This document shows, piece after piece, positions 1 to 13,000 of a stretch of DNA of 64,000 nt. The notes under the pieces are model-generated. The model did not search any database. It had not been told where the DNA came from and worked only from the letters and a program-made list of their open reading frames with translations. Origin of the DNA: Saxidomus purpurata. Its lineage: Eukaryota > Mollusca > Bivalvia > Venerida > Veneridae. The stretch lies in contig JAFMSR010000002.1 in the NCBI GenBank assembly GCA_022818135.1, positions 44,926,699-44,990,698 of the forward strand, in the 5' to 3' direction. The translations under genes were made by a program, and so were the position numbers. Numbering within the stretch: position 1 is the stretch's first letter; the number at the start of each line of letters is the position of its first letter.

Positions 1-338
1 TTATCATTTTTGCAAAAATTAAAGTTTGTTAAAAAATGCACATGGAACAAGATTGCATTTGAGAAAAATGCTATGCCACCGCATGGTTAAAATTTTATAG
101 CTGTACATTAATTTCTATTATAGCATGCCTATTCAGTGTGATTTTCCCTGTAGTTCAAATGAGATTTCGGCCGGATCAAAGAAAACGTATTAACTGTAAT
201 GTTTAATTATTGTCTTAAAATCGGTTTATCATTTTTGCAAAAATTAAAGTTTGTTAAAAAATGCACATGGAACAAGATTGCATTTGAGAAAAATGCTATG
301 CCACTGCATGGTTCATATTTTATAGCTGTACATTAAAG
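1..338. repeat. Direct duplication, 225-bp offset
   Basis: About 113 bp at 1-113 recur almost unchanged at 226-338 (both begin TTATCATTTTTGCAAAAATT). The DNA between the copies is unique. The first copy runs off the window edge, so more copies may lie to the left. No coding potential is seen. Confidence 0.8.
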
Positions 339-450
339 GACAAGAAAGTAGGTCACATCATCAAAATCTAGGTCAAAGTTCAATTTTACAACTAAAACTG
401 TGCACATGGTCAAAATGTCATTGCTGTACATCAAAGGACAAGAAAGTAGG

Positions 451-1895
451 TCACTGTCCCCTTGGGCAAGGCATAATTTTGACCCAAGGGTTTAATAACA
501 ATCTCGATACAGGTCCACCAAACAACATTTCAAGTCAAATATCTAAGCTATAGCTTTCTCCCATTCAGAAAACATTTGTTTTATTTTCTGTTTTTACTAT
601 GTGTACATAATGAGAATCACTGCCCCCGGGCAGGGCCAATTTTTGACATTTGAACAACTTTGGTAGAGGACCTATAGATGATATTATATATCAAACATCA
701 AAGCTCTATGCCTTGAACCTTCAGATAATTTTTTTTTTTGTTCACTATATGTACATAATGAAAATCAATGACCCCCGGGGCGGAACCAATTTTGACCCCA
801 GGGCTATAATTTGAACAATCTTGCTAGAGGTTCACTACACAATGTTTCATGCAAAATATCTTAACTTTATCCTTTGTAAATATAGAGAAGATGATTTTTT
901 AAGTTTTAACTATATACATATAGGATAAACCTATGGCTCCCAGGGGCGGGGCTAATTTTGACACAAGAGGCAAAATTTGAACAACTTTGGTAGAGTACCT
1001 TTAGATGATATTATTTAACAAATATTAAAGCTCTAAGCCTTGTACCTTAAGACAATAAGATTTTTTTATTTTTTACTATATGTATATATTGAAATCAATG
1101 ACCCCCAGGGCGGGGACAATTTTGACCCCAGGGCTATAATTTGAACAATCTTGCTAGAGTTTTACAACACAATGTTTCATGCAAAATATCTAACCTTTAG
1201 CATTTGTCAATTGCTAGAAGAAATTTTTTTAAAGTTTTTACTATATACATATAAGGAAAACCAATGACCCCTGGGGCGGGCCGATTTTGACCCCAGGGCT
1301 ATAATTTGAACAATCTGGGTAGAGGTCTACCAGACAATGCCTTATGCAAAATATCTAAGCTCTTAGCCTTTTGGGTCTTTACAAGAAGGTGTTTTAAGTT
1401 TTTACTATATGTACATATAGCGAAAATCAATGACCCGGGCGGGGCCGATTTTGACCCAAGGGCTATAATTTGAACAATCTTGGTAAGGGTCTACCAGATG
1501 ATGCCTTATGCAAAATATCTAAGCTCTAGGCCTTTTGGGTTTTTACAAGAAGGTATTTTAAGTTTTTACTATATGTACATAGTGAAAATCAATGACCCCG
1601 GGCGGGGCCAATTTTGACCCCAGGGCTATAATTTGAACAATCTTGTTAGAGGTCTACCAGACAATGCCTTATGCAAAATATCTAAGCTCTAGGCCTTTTG
1701 GGTCTTTACAAGAAGATTTTTTAAATTTATTCTTATTATTCCTTTTGGTTGCCATGGCAACCAGATTTCTGCATGGAATGAAATTCTTTGAACAACTTTG
1801 GAAGCCCTTCACCCAAGGAACAATCCTGCCAGGTTTGGTTGAAATTGGACAAGTGGTTTTTCACAAGAAGATTTTTTAAGTTCACTATATAATCT
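451..1895 (-). repeat. Dispersed element (family F1) with eight ~165-bp modules
   Basis: A module of about 165 bp repeats in tandem. Each starts near 'CAATGACCCC..GGGCGG', continues 'TTTTGACCCCAGGGCTATAA' and ends with 'TTTTTACTATATGTACATA'. Module starts lie near 451, 617, 767, 930, 1097, 1262, 1427 and 1590. The array ends in a non-repeated part (about 1741-1890) containing 'TTTGGTTGAAATTGGACAAG'. The reverse complement of this family occurs at 18740-19092, 49925-51055 and 52318-52640, with different module numbers. Short frames inside are repeat by-products. The layout resembles bivalve 'pearl'-type or Helentron-associated non-autonomous elements, which is an inference. Confidence 0.8.
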
Positions 1896-1900
1896 ATATA

Positions 1901-1921
1901 ACACACACACAAACACACACA
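1901..1921. repeat. (CA)n microsatellite
   Basis: A short, slightly interrupted CA run directly after the F1 element. Confidence 0.8.
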
Positions 1922-2094
1922 GGTGAATCGCTATATGCCACCGCATCGCAGATGCTGCGGTGGCATAAAAATAAAAAATTCCATTGCAATTTCTTTTGTC
2001 TGTATGAAAATATGGTCCAATTCAAAGACACAACATTTTGTTTAGGCACCACATTACAAGACGATTCATCTGTGGTTTTAGCACACATGATCAG

Positions 2095-2800
2095 TATCAG
2101 ATACAAGAGATCCCAGAGGGATCTTGGCGCCCACCATAGTGATCTTTTGACGACAGTTCTTCCACTTTACTTTCTGACCTTGAACTTTGAACTAGTCATC
2201 CAGAAACAACATTGATTTTAAGAAGTCATCAATGCTTATCATACTATTTAGTTCTAAGTCATATAGATGTCAAGTTACAGACAAGTAGATATGTACAATC
2301 TTAGGGTCATTGTGGCCTTGACCTTTGACCTATTGACCCTAAAATGGCATAGAGTTCAATACTCATCAAGGTATTTTATTCTATGAAATTTGACAGTTCT
2401 AGATCATGAAGACCTCAATTTATGGACAAGAAACTGTTTACAAACTCTGAGTCATGGTGACCTTGATTATTTGACATATTGACCTCGAAATGGCACAGGG
2501 ATCAAGTATTCATCAAGGTCCATCATCCTTTGAAGTTTGACAGTTCTAGGTCATATAGATCTCAAGTTATAGGCAACTAGATTTTAACATATTTTGGGTC
2601 ACTGTGACCTTGACCTATCAGCCCCAGTTTATGTTTGGACCAACTACACTAATAGGGAAACATTCTGACCAAGTTTGGTCAAAACCCACCCGGTGGTTTC
2701 TGAGTAGTAACAATAACAAGCAAACTGTTAACAGACGGACGGACCACGGACAAAAAGCGACTTCATGAGCCAACCATCCGGTAGGATAGTGGGCTAATGT
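2095..2800 (+). repeat. Dispersed repeat (family F2), long copy
   Basis: It begins near 'AGAGATCCCAGAGGGATCTT' and includes several rough internal repeats of 'GGTCA..GTGACCTTGACC' type. It ends with 'AACAGACGGACGGACC' and 'GATAGTGGGCTAAT'. A second copy truncated on its right side starts at 3648 in the same orientation. The GACGGACGGACC stretch near the end is typical of bivalve dispersed repeats. No intact coding region is seen. Confidence 0.7.
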
Positions 2801-3647
2801 CACTTAAACTGCAGCCTAATCTTTCACATTATTTCACCTACAAAATAACATATGAAAAAAATTACAAAATCTAACAACAGAATCACCACTCAATATATAG
2901 CAACAATACCTAACTACAACAGAACAAATCTCGCATGGCAAAAATGATTCATAGACAAAAGTTATAAACTTTCACACATCGAAATGATTTTCATGATTTA
3001 TAGTAATTGTAATGACTAGAACAAACTAAAACTTGCTACTATCACATTTAGTTATTGCAAATTATTGTTTTTCCAAACACACATGATATGATGAAAGTAC
3101 TTATTTCTATGGCGATTCTTTTGAAATGCTAATCCATGTGTCAAAACAATAAATTCAAACAGTCAGCAGAGTTCCATGCTTAGTTTGCGATGGGAATGAA
3201 CACATATTTCTGAAACATCTGCTATCTGAACTGGGTAGAAACAAGAAGATACAACAATCTGTGACATTTACGCATGTGAATTGATATATTGAATCATCGC
3301 CTTTATATGTACATAGATATATTGACACAAAAATTTTAAACAATGACATCCCTATCTGAGATTACCCTCCTGTCCAGTAAATTTCTTTTAAAGTTTCAGT
3401 AAGACTGTAAAATGCACTGAAGACTTTCAATGTCTTTAGGTAATTTATATCAGCACGAGTGACCGCATCATCAATGACGTAACAAGTTCAGTCAGATCTT
3501 TGATCTCGGATTTTAACTACAAAACTTCACTTGCCCGGTAGGCTATCTTCTTTGAAAAATCACTAGCCCGCGGCAATTTTAACCTGGCGCGGACAAGCCG
3601 GCGTTTGCTTAAAAAGAAACCTGAAATATGAGTACATTGCGTTAGCA
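2801..3647. other. Unassigned AT-rich DNA
   Basis: No gene, RNA or repeat recognised. A locally GC-richer patch lies at about 3450-3610 (CGGTAGGC, CCCGCGGC, GGCGCGGACAAGCCGGCG) and holds TGACGTAA near 3475. It could be an old promoter or CpG-bearing repeat; nothing supports a transcript. Confidence 0.4.
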
Positions 3648-3800
3648 CCCAAAAACAAGAGATCCCAGAGGGATCTTGGCGCCCGCCATAGAGTGACCTT
3701 TTGAGGACAGTTCTTTCACTTTACTTTCTGACCTTGACCTTTGTACTATTCATCCAAAAAACGACATAGGTTTCAAGTACACACATGAAAATTTCAAATG
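3648..3800 (+). repeat. Truncated F2 repeat copy
   Basis: The sequence matches the first ~140 bp of the F2 copy at 2095 ('AGAGATCCCAGAGGGATCTT' through 'ACTTTCTGACCTTGA'), then similarity stops. It has the same orientation as the long copy. Confidence 0.7.
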
Positions 3801-5393
3801 TTTAAATAATAACAACGATTCATTTCTAAAACCCTTTCTAGGTTCAGCACCTTGCAGAAATTTACCGTAATCTGGCATTAAATTTAGCCCATTTTGGGTG
3901 TAGAATGACAAATATACCATGTATGTCCATCTACGGATAGAAGTTAGCAGGTATGGTATTTCAAAATGTTTAACAGGCCATAATGACCATTTGTGATTGG
4001 ATATTCAACTTAAGACATTTGCACACAAATGCAGCACGAGCTGTTGTTCAATCATGACTAGGTGTTTCACTCCGTATCACTTTGTTGTACAAGTCACTGA
4101 CCGGGATTTAAATCAATCTGGCTAACTTCACTCCCCTGTCTGTGTACTCTCGCCATTACCGGACCATTGCTAGTCAGGCTCTCCACCTGTAACAAATTGA
4201 GACAGCTTAATAGACTTTTAATGCAGGGTTTTGTGTAATTTGGTTATTGTTAATGAGTTACAAGACTGCATACACTTGCGCCTTTTTCCATGCCCCTTGT
4301 TACTATATGACACAACCTCTCATGGTGAGCATTTGTGCAGTGTTATTAAATTGACCAAACCCATTTGGGTATTAAATGCAGCAAAAATCAGTACCTAATA
4401 AATACAATATTATGCTATGCTGTATGTGCAAAGAATGTTGCATTATGAAAAGCACAAAATTCTAAAGGTAATGCTTATAAGCAAATGCTATATTCTTTAA
4501 AGTTTGCATATAGTGCAGTCAAGAGATAATGAGTGTGGGATGTTATACTGGTCACCTGGTGCAGTAACTGAAAATTCAAATCATACGGTACCGAAAACTA
4601 TTTTATCTGGCTGATACATGGCCAGATTTTTATAAAACAGTTTATGCCTGGAAGGCAGCTCGGCCAAAACATGTTAAGGTAGCGCATTGGCTTCTCATGT
4701 GGGTGGGGTACGTAATTTATCATTTATATTTTTTGTTGTTGAAATTCCTAATTTCTTGTGAATATCAGGTATCCCATGAGAGAGAAAAACATTCATATTT
4801 GAATATGCTGAATGTGAAACGAAAAATTTTACTTTTTTGAAACCTAATCTTGCTCGTTCACAAACAAATATAATATGACACACTCAACTACATCAACTCC
4901 CAAAAAATCTTAGTTCAAACCCTTATTAAGAGAATGTAGATGCAAAAGTAGTTGTTAATCTATCCAATAATGAGTACTTTTGATATTTCCAAGTTCACCA
5001 TAATGAAGAAATAAAATTTGAAAGGTAACTTCTTCATAGTGTGGAATTTAGATTAGATTTTAACAAGAGTCTCTTCCCAAGTGTTCCCCGGGTGAAATGA
5101 TAACGTTTGCTCCTATATAATGAATATATAATGTGCTCACTCAATGTGTTTGTAAACGAGACCTGTGGTCCTTGTTTTTCACCTCGGTAATTATAAATGT
5201 AACGTGGACACTTTCCATACTGTTCTATAATATTGCTTATACATACGTATATGCATATACCATAGGCATATTTGGTTTGGAACTGAAACTCTTTCTTTTC
5301 AGGTAATGTATATTACCACCCTCCACCCACTTTGAAACTCAATGCGCTACCTTAATGTTTCAGCTTTCTGCTACTCGTCATTCAATCTGACTG
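3801..5393. other. Unassigned AT-rich DNA downstream of the RPA-like gene
   Basis: No coding region, RNA gene or clear repeat recognised. The interval would hold the 3' untranslated region and polyadenylation site of the minus-strand RPA-like gene that ends at 5394, but no compelling signal was picked out. Confidence 0.4.
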
Positions 5394-8300
5394 TCATTTT
5401 TGCAGCAAAAAAAATATACAAACCCGTTGTCCATTCATTGCAATTTCCAGCAAGCCAGCAGGGACTTTCAGATCACGGTCGTCCTCCAAGAACAAGGTTA
5501 CATAATCATCCTCTATATCTATACCTTCTACGGATACTGACTCCACTTCAACAGGTGCTTCGGAAACCTAGTAATGTAGCATGGGTTACATAAGTGAATG
5601 CATAATTTATGTTTCGTAATGTATGCACATGTATGCAAGTTATTCACTGTTTGGTAAACATTATATCACTAACAACAACTCAATTACACTGGCTACTCCA
5701 AAAACATTTCTACACCACTGATATTAGCACGAGGCTCCTAAATCTTAGCCAAATATTTGTTTGATCCCCTAAGAGCACCTGATTCTCAATAAAATTTATA
5801 AAAAGGTGCCCGAATAGCTCAGCTCATTTAAAAAGAAGCCAAATTTGACAGGCTGCATATCTATAATTGACATCTTAATTATTGAACAATTCAACATTAA
5901 TTTTAATGAGAAAATTAATCAGTAAATTATTAATGATAAACTGTTAAACTACCTTCAAAAGTGTCTGGCCAGTGCCGCTAAGGCTAACCTGGCCTCGATA
6001 GTTATTAATCACTAGGTTGGTGACATTGACATGGTCACCTACGCGGGCCTCGTACTCAGTGCTCTTGCGCCACAGTGCTACCTTGGCTCTCCCAGAACTA
6101 TCCTCAATCGTTATTTCCTTCATTGCCGTTGAGCGGCCAGCGACCTGGCGCTCCGCAGTTTCTTCCTCCTGAAACCAAATAGAAAGATAGAGTTGGGTTT
6201 TATTGCCCACCAACACTGTTTGGGTTATATGAGGCTGAACAGGAAAGGTGATTTCAGGAAACCTCTGGTGTAACAGCATTCCAGGCCGAAACCACCCAAC
6301 CTGCCAGAATCTCAGAAATGCAGAGACTTACAGTTCAAACCCACTTAGTTGCCTTTTATGATCAAGTAGGAATGGACTGTGGTTGCAATTTTGGTTCTTC
6401 CACACTGAGGACTATGAAAGTAATTAACTATTACAGTAATTCTCTATTCATGGATGAAAAACCAAAATTTTCAAAAAGCCTGAAAATACAAACTTTGAAG
6501 TAATGTTTATAGTGAAACATAGAAAATTGATGTTATGTTTGACCTGTAAAGCCTGAACTTCTGGCACATGCCTGAAAACTTGCACCAATATGTCTATTTA
6601 TTGTGTACATTAGGTCACTGTTTTTTTATTTATTGTTTCTAAAGATTTTTTTTAAAAACACAGGGTAGGAGGGAATAAAAAAAAACAAGAGGACCATGAT
6701 GGTCCTATATCGCTCGCCTGTTCACTTATAACTGTTATCCCAGACAGCCAAAATAAAATCACAACCAAGATCAACACAAACTTCCTTACCAATTTCAAAA
6801 TGATCTTACAGACACTAAGGCAATTATTATCTACACAACGTTCTTCTAAGATTTGACCTGGTGACCTAGTTTTTGAAGTAAGATATGTAATCCCAACCCA
6901 GATTTTATCACAGTAAACATTCTGAAATAGACCTCCAACATTTAATTGTGCACACAAACACTATTTATAAATCATTTGACTAGAGCAGTGATATTGTCAG
7001 TGACTATACATTGTCAAAACACTATAAAATTAAACATTGTTAGAATTTGATAGTTTTTTGAAGAACAGTTCTCAACATTCACTTCTTCATTTAATGTTTA
7101 TACAGGGCTGCCCCCAAGTAAGGCGGATATTTTACATGCAAAGAATTAAATGACGAAAAAATACCCCGGAGAACGTTTGTTTGCAGCCTAATCAGTATGC
7201 CAACTGACAAAATTTTATTACTTGTCCGTATACATTAACTTTTTTTATAGCTTGCTATGGGCGAACTTATTAGCCTTTGCAAACAGCCTGGAATCTGACC
7301 AGACGCAGAGTAACTAGGTGTCTGGTCAGGTTCCAAGCTGTTTGACATTCAGAGAGTATTTCGCACAAATTTTGTGAAAATTGGACAAAATCTAAACTTC
7401 AGCAGACAACATTTTCCACAGACGACGGACATTCTGACAGTATTTTGCACAAATTTTGTAAAAATTGGACAAAATGTAAAATTAAGCAGACAACATTTTC
7501 AACAGACGATGAAAATAACCCAGCATGCAAGGGGTTTAAGTCGGGCTAACTTTAAGTCACACTGTGTTAAATCCTTGGAGAATTCATTGTTCATACCAGC
7601 TTTCGGACAATACAGACAACATAATTATTTTGCCGAATTTCTGGAAAATCCAAAAAATCAAAGTCAACAAATTGTGCTAAAACTCGCAAATGTACTTTGT
7701 TTCTACATACTAAACATAGAATGGTTCATTTTATGTTGTGGTTTTTATGATAAATGTAATTTCTACAATTTTTAAACACCTAATCTGTAAATTTACAGAT
7801 CAGAAAATCTGTAAATATATTAAAGATCGGAAAATCTGTAAATTTACAGATAATCTGTAAAAATGCATTTTCCTAGACCTGCTGATCACTGACACTTGAC
7901 GCCGACCCAGTAACTTTCGAGACTGACCGTGTCTCATACTCGGTTCCCATCATATTTTTCATCAATATGTCCTTAATTCATGTCTGTACCCTTTCACAAA
8001 TTTTGCGACGCATTAACATCTGGATGAGGTCAAAATAGGCCCAAACCACAAACAAACAATCCGCTAAGTTGCCTGGGTCGGCCATTTTGACGGTACGTGT
8101 AAAAAAGCTATCCGTGAAAATACATCGGAAGGTATAACAACACTAAATTTGGACGCAGTTGCACTTGAGCACCGGCCGCGGGTGAATATTTTTTTGCGAA
8201 TTTTCATTATTTTTTTTTTCAACTTGCAAAAAATAGGGTCAGCGGGTTTGAGAAACGAGAAATCAACTAACAGTGGCCTTACTTTTGTCTGCTTTTGAAT

Positions 8301-9226
8301 ATGATATTGTCCTGAGTCAGTGATTTTTTTACTTTCTTTTTTAAAAGCCTGTGGCATTTGAATTGGGAAAAATAAGCGTTATAAGACCTTAAATTGGGAA
8401 AAATGAACTTAAATCTTTAATTCTTTTAAGTTTTAGCGTATGAAAACAAAATGTAGTGTTGAAATTCATTCTATTTAACTATGATTTCATCAATTAAGCA
8501 AATAAGAAAGGCAATTTTCATCAGAAATTCTGCAGTAGCCTTTTAAATTTTTCTAGCTCATTTCAATTGGGAAAAATGACGTCTGTTTTGGGAAAAATTG
8601 ACCAATTTTTGGGGAAAATGGAGGGTTTTTGGAATTGAGAAGCAGCCTAATACAGGCTGTAAATTTTGGGTAAAAAATCACTGTGAGTGATTTAATATGT
8701 TATTAAGCAATGCTTTCAACGAGAAGGTTCATCAATTTTACAATTCAAGTTTATTTATCAATGACATAGGAATATAGTATTGGTATATAAACATTTAACC
8801 TACCTTTACAATCCTTCCAGCAATGCTGGTCCTGTGTTTTGGCGGGGATCGAAGTGCTGTCGTGACAGGCACAACCTCCGCATCCCTGTCACTCAGCATA
8901 TCCTCCAGACAGCGCTGATGATCTTCGGGCACAACCAGTCCACCAGTCATGCCCACCTTGCTCTTGCTTGTTACAACAAGAATTTCAACTCCATTTTCTG
9001 TCCTGGATATGATGTTGTATAAGATCACGTCCTGATTCACCACAAGCTTCGTAAATGCATCTCTCTTGTAACAGATGACTTTCATCAGCTTCTCCCCCGT
9101 TGATATGCCAACCGTGAGGCTTTGCTTGTCCTCTCCATTTGATGAATATTCAAACACGGGCTTCCTCACAAGGACCTTGCCCTTGAACTTGTTGCCCATT
9201 GGGGTACTGGTTCTGTGACTGTTCAT
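5394..9226 (-). CDS. RPA-like OB-fold protein, three-exon model (possibly 5' incomplete)
   Basis: Minus-strand exons: 9226..8804, 6168..5953 and 5567..5394, about 270 residues from the first in-frame ATG. Splice sites are clean: acceptor TTTCAG before 9230, donors AAG|GTAGGT and AAG|GTAGTT, acceptors TTTCAG and ACTAG. Both joined introns are phase 0, and the frame stays open to TGA at 5396-5394. The middle exon (residues ~142-213) reads like a single-stranded-DNA-binding OB-fold of the replication protein A large-subunit type: 'ITIEDSSGRAKVALW' followed by 'VGDHVNVTNLVINNYRG'. The last exon adds an acidic tail (EAPVEVESVSVEG, IEDDY). The first exon opens with an acceptor and one leftover base, so an upstream exon may exist; the ATG used is the first methionine. 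It lies just downstream of the Helentron on the same strand. Alternatives are a host RPA paralogue or a transposon-borne RPA. Confidence 0.6.
6680..6960 (+). repeat. Dispersed repeat (family F3), partial copy in RPA-like intron
   Basis: It begins 'AACAAGAGGACCATGATGG' and 'TATATCGCTCGCCTG', then carries 'GACCTGGTGACCTAGTTTTT', as in the longer F3 copy at 29303. It lies in the long intron between 8804 and 6168. Confidence 0.7.
7345..7511. repeat. ~84-bp tandem duplication
   Basis: Units at about 7345-7428 and 7429-7511 share 'GCACAAATTTTGT', 'AAAATTGGACAAAAT' and 'GCAGACAACATTTTC'. It is intronic and non-coding. Confidence 0.75.
7777..7862. repeat. Cluster of 18-bp perfect palindromes
   Basis: ATCTGTAAATTTACAGAT, a perfect palindrome, occurs twice, with half-sites ('ATCTGTAAAT', 'ATCTGTAAAAA') between and after. 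It lies in the RPA-like gene's long intron. It may be a folded repeat end; function unknown. Confidence 0.7.
7863..8803. other. Intron DNA, no feature recognised
   Basis: Remaining part of the long intron. Stretches such as 'TTGGGAAAAATGA' recur at about 8370-8620, suggesting an old degraded repeat. No coding exon with credible splice sites was found. Confidence 0.4.
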
Positions 9227-9613
9227 CTTCCTGAAACAAGTGAAATCGCACAAATATTATTAACAAACCATATATACATACAACATATTCAATGCAAAAT
9301 TGTTAAGGAGTTAAGACATCTAGATTCATGAAGTTTACAAAAAGGTTACTTACAGGGTTGTCATTAAGAGGCGGCAGGAGGCCAAAATGCCTGTCTCAAA
9401 TGCATTATGGGCCGCCTCAAAATTAAGAAAACACTCTTTGTTATGCACGATAAAGACAGAAATGACCGCCTCAAGTTCAAAACAAACCTTCTGCAAAAAA
9501 TGTTAATGACAACCCTGTACTTATCAGTCTTGTGAAATATATTTTGGTGACTTAAAAAGCCTTACTCTGTAACAAATAATTTTAGGTTAAGCTTCAAGTT
9601 ATCTTGATTCGAA

Positions 9614-9870
9614 CTTCATAGTCAATGTAAACTAAAGAATCTGCTTTCGAAATTCATGCTGATTTACAGTGGCAGAACTTTACGCATTATGATAGTGTAT
9701 TATTGCTTTATAAAGGCTTTATTCCAGACATATTTTCTTAACTCCATAGTCAATGTAAACTAAAGAATCTGCTTTCAAAATTCATGCTGATTTACAGTGG
9801 CAGAACTTTACGTATTATGATATAGTGTATTATTGCTTTATGAAGGCTTTATTCCAGACATATTTTCTTA
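9614..9870. repeat. 128-bp tandem duplication carrying poly(A) signals for the Helentron strand
   Basis: Two near-identical units (about 9614-9740 and 9742-9870) both contain 'AGTCAATGTAAACTAAAGAA' and 'GATTTACAGTGGCAGAACTT'. Each holds TTTATT on the plus strand (9718-9723 and 9848-9853), which is AATAAA for minus-strand transcripts ending after the transposon stop codon at 10011. This is plausibly the duplicated 3' untranslated or terminal region of the element. Confidence 0.7.
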
Positions 9871-10010
9871 AAGTGTTATATTTATACATAATTATGACGT
9901 CATGTATTATGAATCTGTGTTTGAAATAAATCTTTTCTTATTAGAACTGCAATAGGTAAGCGAGATTTACCTGATGCTAACAATTAAATTATCTTTCTAC
10001 TGTCTCAATA

Positions 10011-13000
10011 CTAACAGTATGATTCATATACAATAAATATTGGTTTATGGTCAGAATAGCACGATTCTAAAGTACCAGACCCAACTACACTACTATTTGA
10101 TGTAACATAAATGTGATCTAGACAGCTGTTATAGTCAGTAGTGACAACATTTATCAGCTGGACACAGCCTAAAGTTTCTTGAAAAAGCCTAGCAATACGT
10201 TTGTTGTCTTCATAATCATAATTGAAATCCCCCATCAAAATTATGTTCCGTTGTGTTAAATGGAATAGAGAAGTTATAGCATCTAACAGACTGCGCAAGA
10301 ACTGCGAGATGTTTGAGACTGTAGCACATCCGGGAGGACAATAAACAAACCCCAGTACAGTGTCTTTGCAGCATAACAGAGCGCATTCAATGCTAAAGCA
10401 TGTATAACACAAGCACTTATCAAATTTCAAACTGTTCTTTATATAAACAGCTATTCCATGAGACGCTTCTTCAAATGAAAATGACAAATTGTAGAATCCA
10501 TCAATATCATAGTCCTCAGATAATGGAGATTGTAATTTTGTCTCGACAAAGCCAATAACATCCGCTGCAAGCAAGTTACGCTCATTTTTAATATCTTGAA
10601 TGTGTTTTCTTAATGTTCTACAATTTTGGAAACATACTGTTCTCAACGATTCACCATATTGTGATAAATCAGGTATACAGTTTTTTATTTTCATATGAGT
10701 TCTAAGTCTGCTCATTTCCATATCTGTATCAGCACAAACACTGATTTTGTCTTCATTCAGTTCCATTATGTACACATTTGAAAGTTGTGTAACCCTACTT
10801 AGACCAACATAATGAATGTGATCTATCTTTTTCTTTCCAAAATGCAAAACTGCCTCCTTTAATGTTGAACCTTGAGCCTTATGGATAGTTTTACCTGATG
10901 ACAAGTACAATGGAAACTGTCGACGTACAATTAAGTAAGACTTGTAATACATAAATGTAAATTTTCTACATGTTTCAAGGATGGGTGTCCAGGTATTGGA
11001 TATAAAATTGTTGTACAGATGTTTGTATTTTAGGCGCCATTTTTTACCAATATCAGGGCTTAAGAACTCAACCCATATAATGCTACACCTTGATGAACTT
11101 GGTACTCTAAAGTCAAACTTTTTGACCACAGCTGGTGCTCCATTTGTTAAACCATCCTCAGTATCTATGTTTAAAGAAACTTCCACTGGCAGCCCTACAG
11201 ACAGAACAAGAGTTTTATACAGGCCCATAGTTTTGCTTGGATCAAGAGGTACTTTAGACAATATTTTGGTCATTAATGATGGATTTACATTGCCAGAAAC
11301 AGAATCAATTGCATCTACACTAACCTTATCAGACAACGGAATCTTGGACAGAATGTTTTTATTATGAGAAAACATGTCTACTTTGGCAGCAAAAAGATGT
11401 GGAAGATGGAGTACATCGATCGATGAAGTACAAGGCACGTTATTTAATTTTCTACTACGTAATAGTGCTAGATCTTCTTTAGTATGCTGCTTGGTTCGCA
11501 ATCGGTTAAGTAACTCAGCAAATGCTATATCATCTCTTTGTCTCATTATTTCAGTTAATTCAAAGAAATCAAACAAGTCATGCCATAGATTTGTTCCTAA
11601 ACATCTCATATCCGGACTGGAGAATTTTTGTGAGAAAATCCAAGAATCAGAGACTGGTCTCAATTGATACATATCACCTACAGCTAAAATACTCACACCC
11701 CCAAAAGGCAATGTACATCCTTTAACTTCTTGCAATCTTAAATTTATGAAATTGAACATTCCTCTGCCAACCATGGATATTTCATCTACTATAATTACTT
11801 TCAACTCTTGATAACGTGCTCTCATGGTATTTAACTGTTGCATATCTAATGGTTTGAATTTAAACCCCTGGCTGACAGGAATGCAAAAGGCTGAATGTAT
11901 TGTATAGCCACCAATATTATGAGCAGCTTTGCCAGTTGGAGCACACATTAACAATTTTAACAATGATGGGTCCTGACCGCTTTGATGATTAAAGTATTTT
12001 AGCAACGCTTGAAAGATTGTTTTTACAACAACAGTTTTTCCACAACCTGCACCACCAGACAGATAAGTGTAAAATGGGAGAACTTTGGATTTCACTTTGT
12101 GCACAATATGGTCAAAAAATATTTTTTGCTCGACATTAAGTGCCTGTATGTTAGTCAGAAACTGACCCTGTTCCATCTCCTTGTGTGGAAGTATTTCATT
12201 ACTTATTTGTTTCCTACTAATTCCTAAATCATCTCCTAAATCATATTCATTTGAAGCGTCACATCCAGGATTAAAGCAACCAAAATCAACTGGAGGAGAA
12301 GTACCTTCATCTCGATCAATGAGGTCTTGATGATTTGCTTCAGAATTGATTATTGGGACAAGGTCATCTGTGTCAATGTTTTGGTTTATGTCCTCATAAA
12401 AAGCATTATCAGTTTTTTCGTAGCTGGTTTTGTTCTCATTTATTGCATGTATTTTTGCATTATAATTCTCTTCAAATGTTTCATAACCATCAAGGAAATC
12501 ATTTTCATTCCTCCAACAAGTAAACAGCATTATCCTTTCTCTGAAATGCTCTTCACGGTCATTGTTTAATGGTGTATAATGCCAATATATTACTTTTTGA
12601 CTCTTTCTTTTTCTCATTACAGTACCACAACGAAATTCAATGATTTTGCTTTCAATCTCATTACAATTATTTTCATCCTCCATATAATCATCTTGGTTCA
12701 ACTCGTATTCTTCTTCGGGCAGTTCCTTTTCAGTATTAACTTTCTCTTTTTTTGGTCTCTTGCATAGGTCATACCAAGATGCAAAATCGGCATAACATAT
12801 ATTTTCAATATTTTTTGGTCTGCGTACATATCTTTTTAATGTATTATCCATTTCAATATTGCATGATGACGAAGGAAGATCTTTCAATTCAGATAATGGT
12901 TTAATCAGTGATGTTCTCTTTTCAGGTCTATTGGTGTCAACAAAAATTACATCGCGTGTACAGTGTCTAAGTGGCATTTGTAAAGCTAGATAAACTGCTT

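Noticed and set aside
8064..8357. 97-codon minus-strand frame in the RPA-like intron
   Set aside because: It is low-complexity (poly-Lys from A-rich DNA), has no credible splice sites and would break the well-phased three-exon model.
10981..12767. Several plus-strand frames opposite the Helentron replicase
   Set aside because: They are shadows of the long minus-strand frame with no domains.
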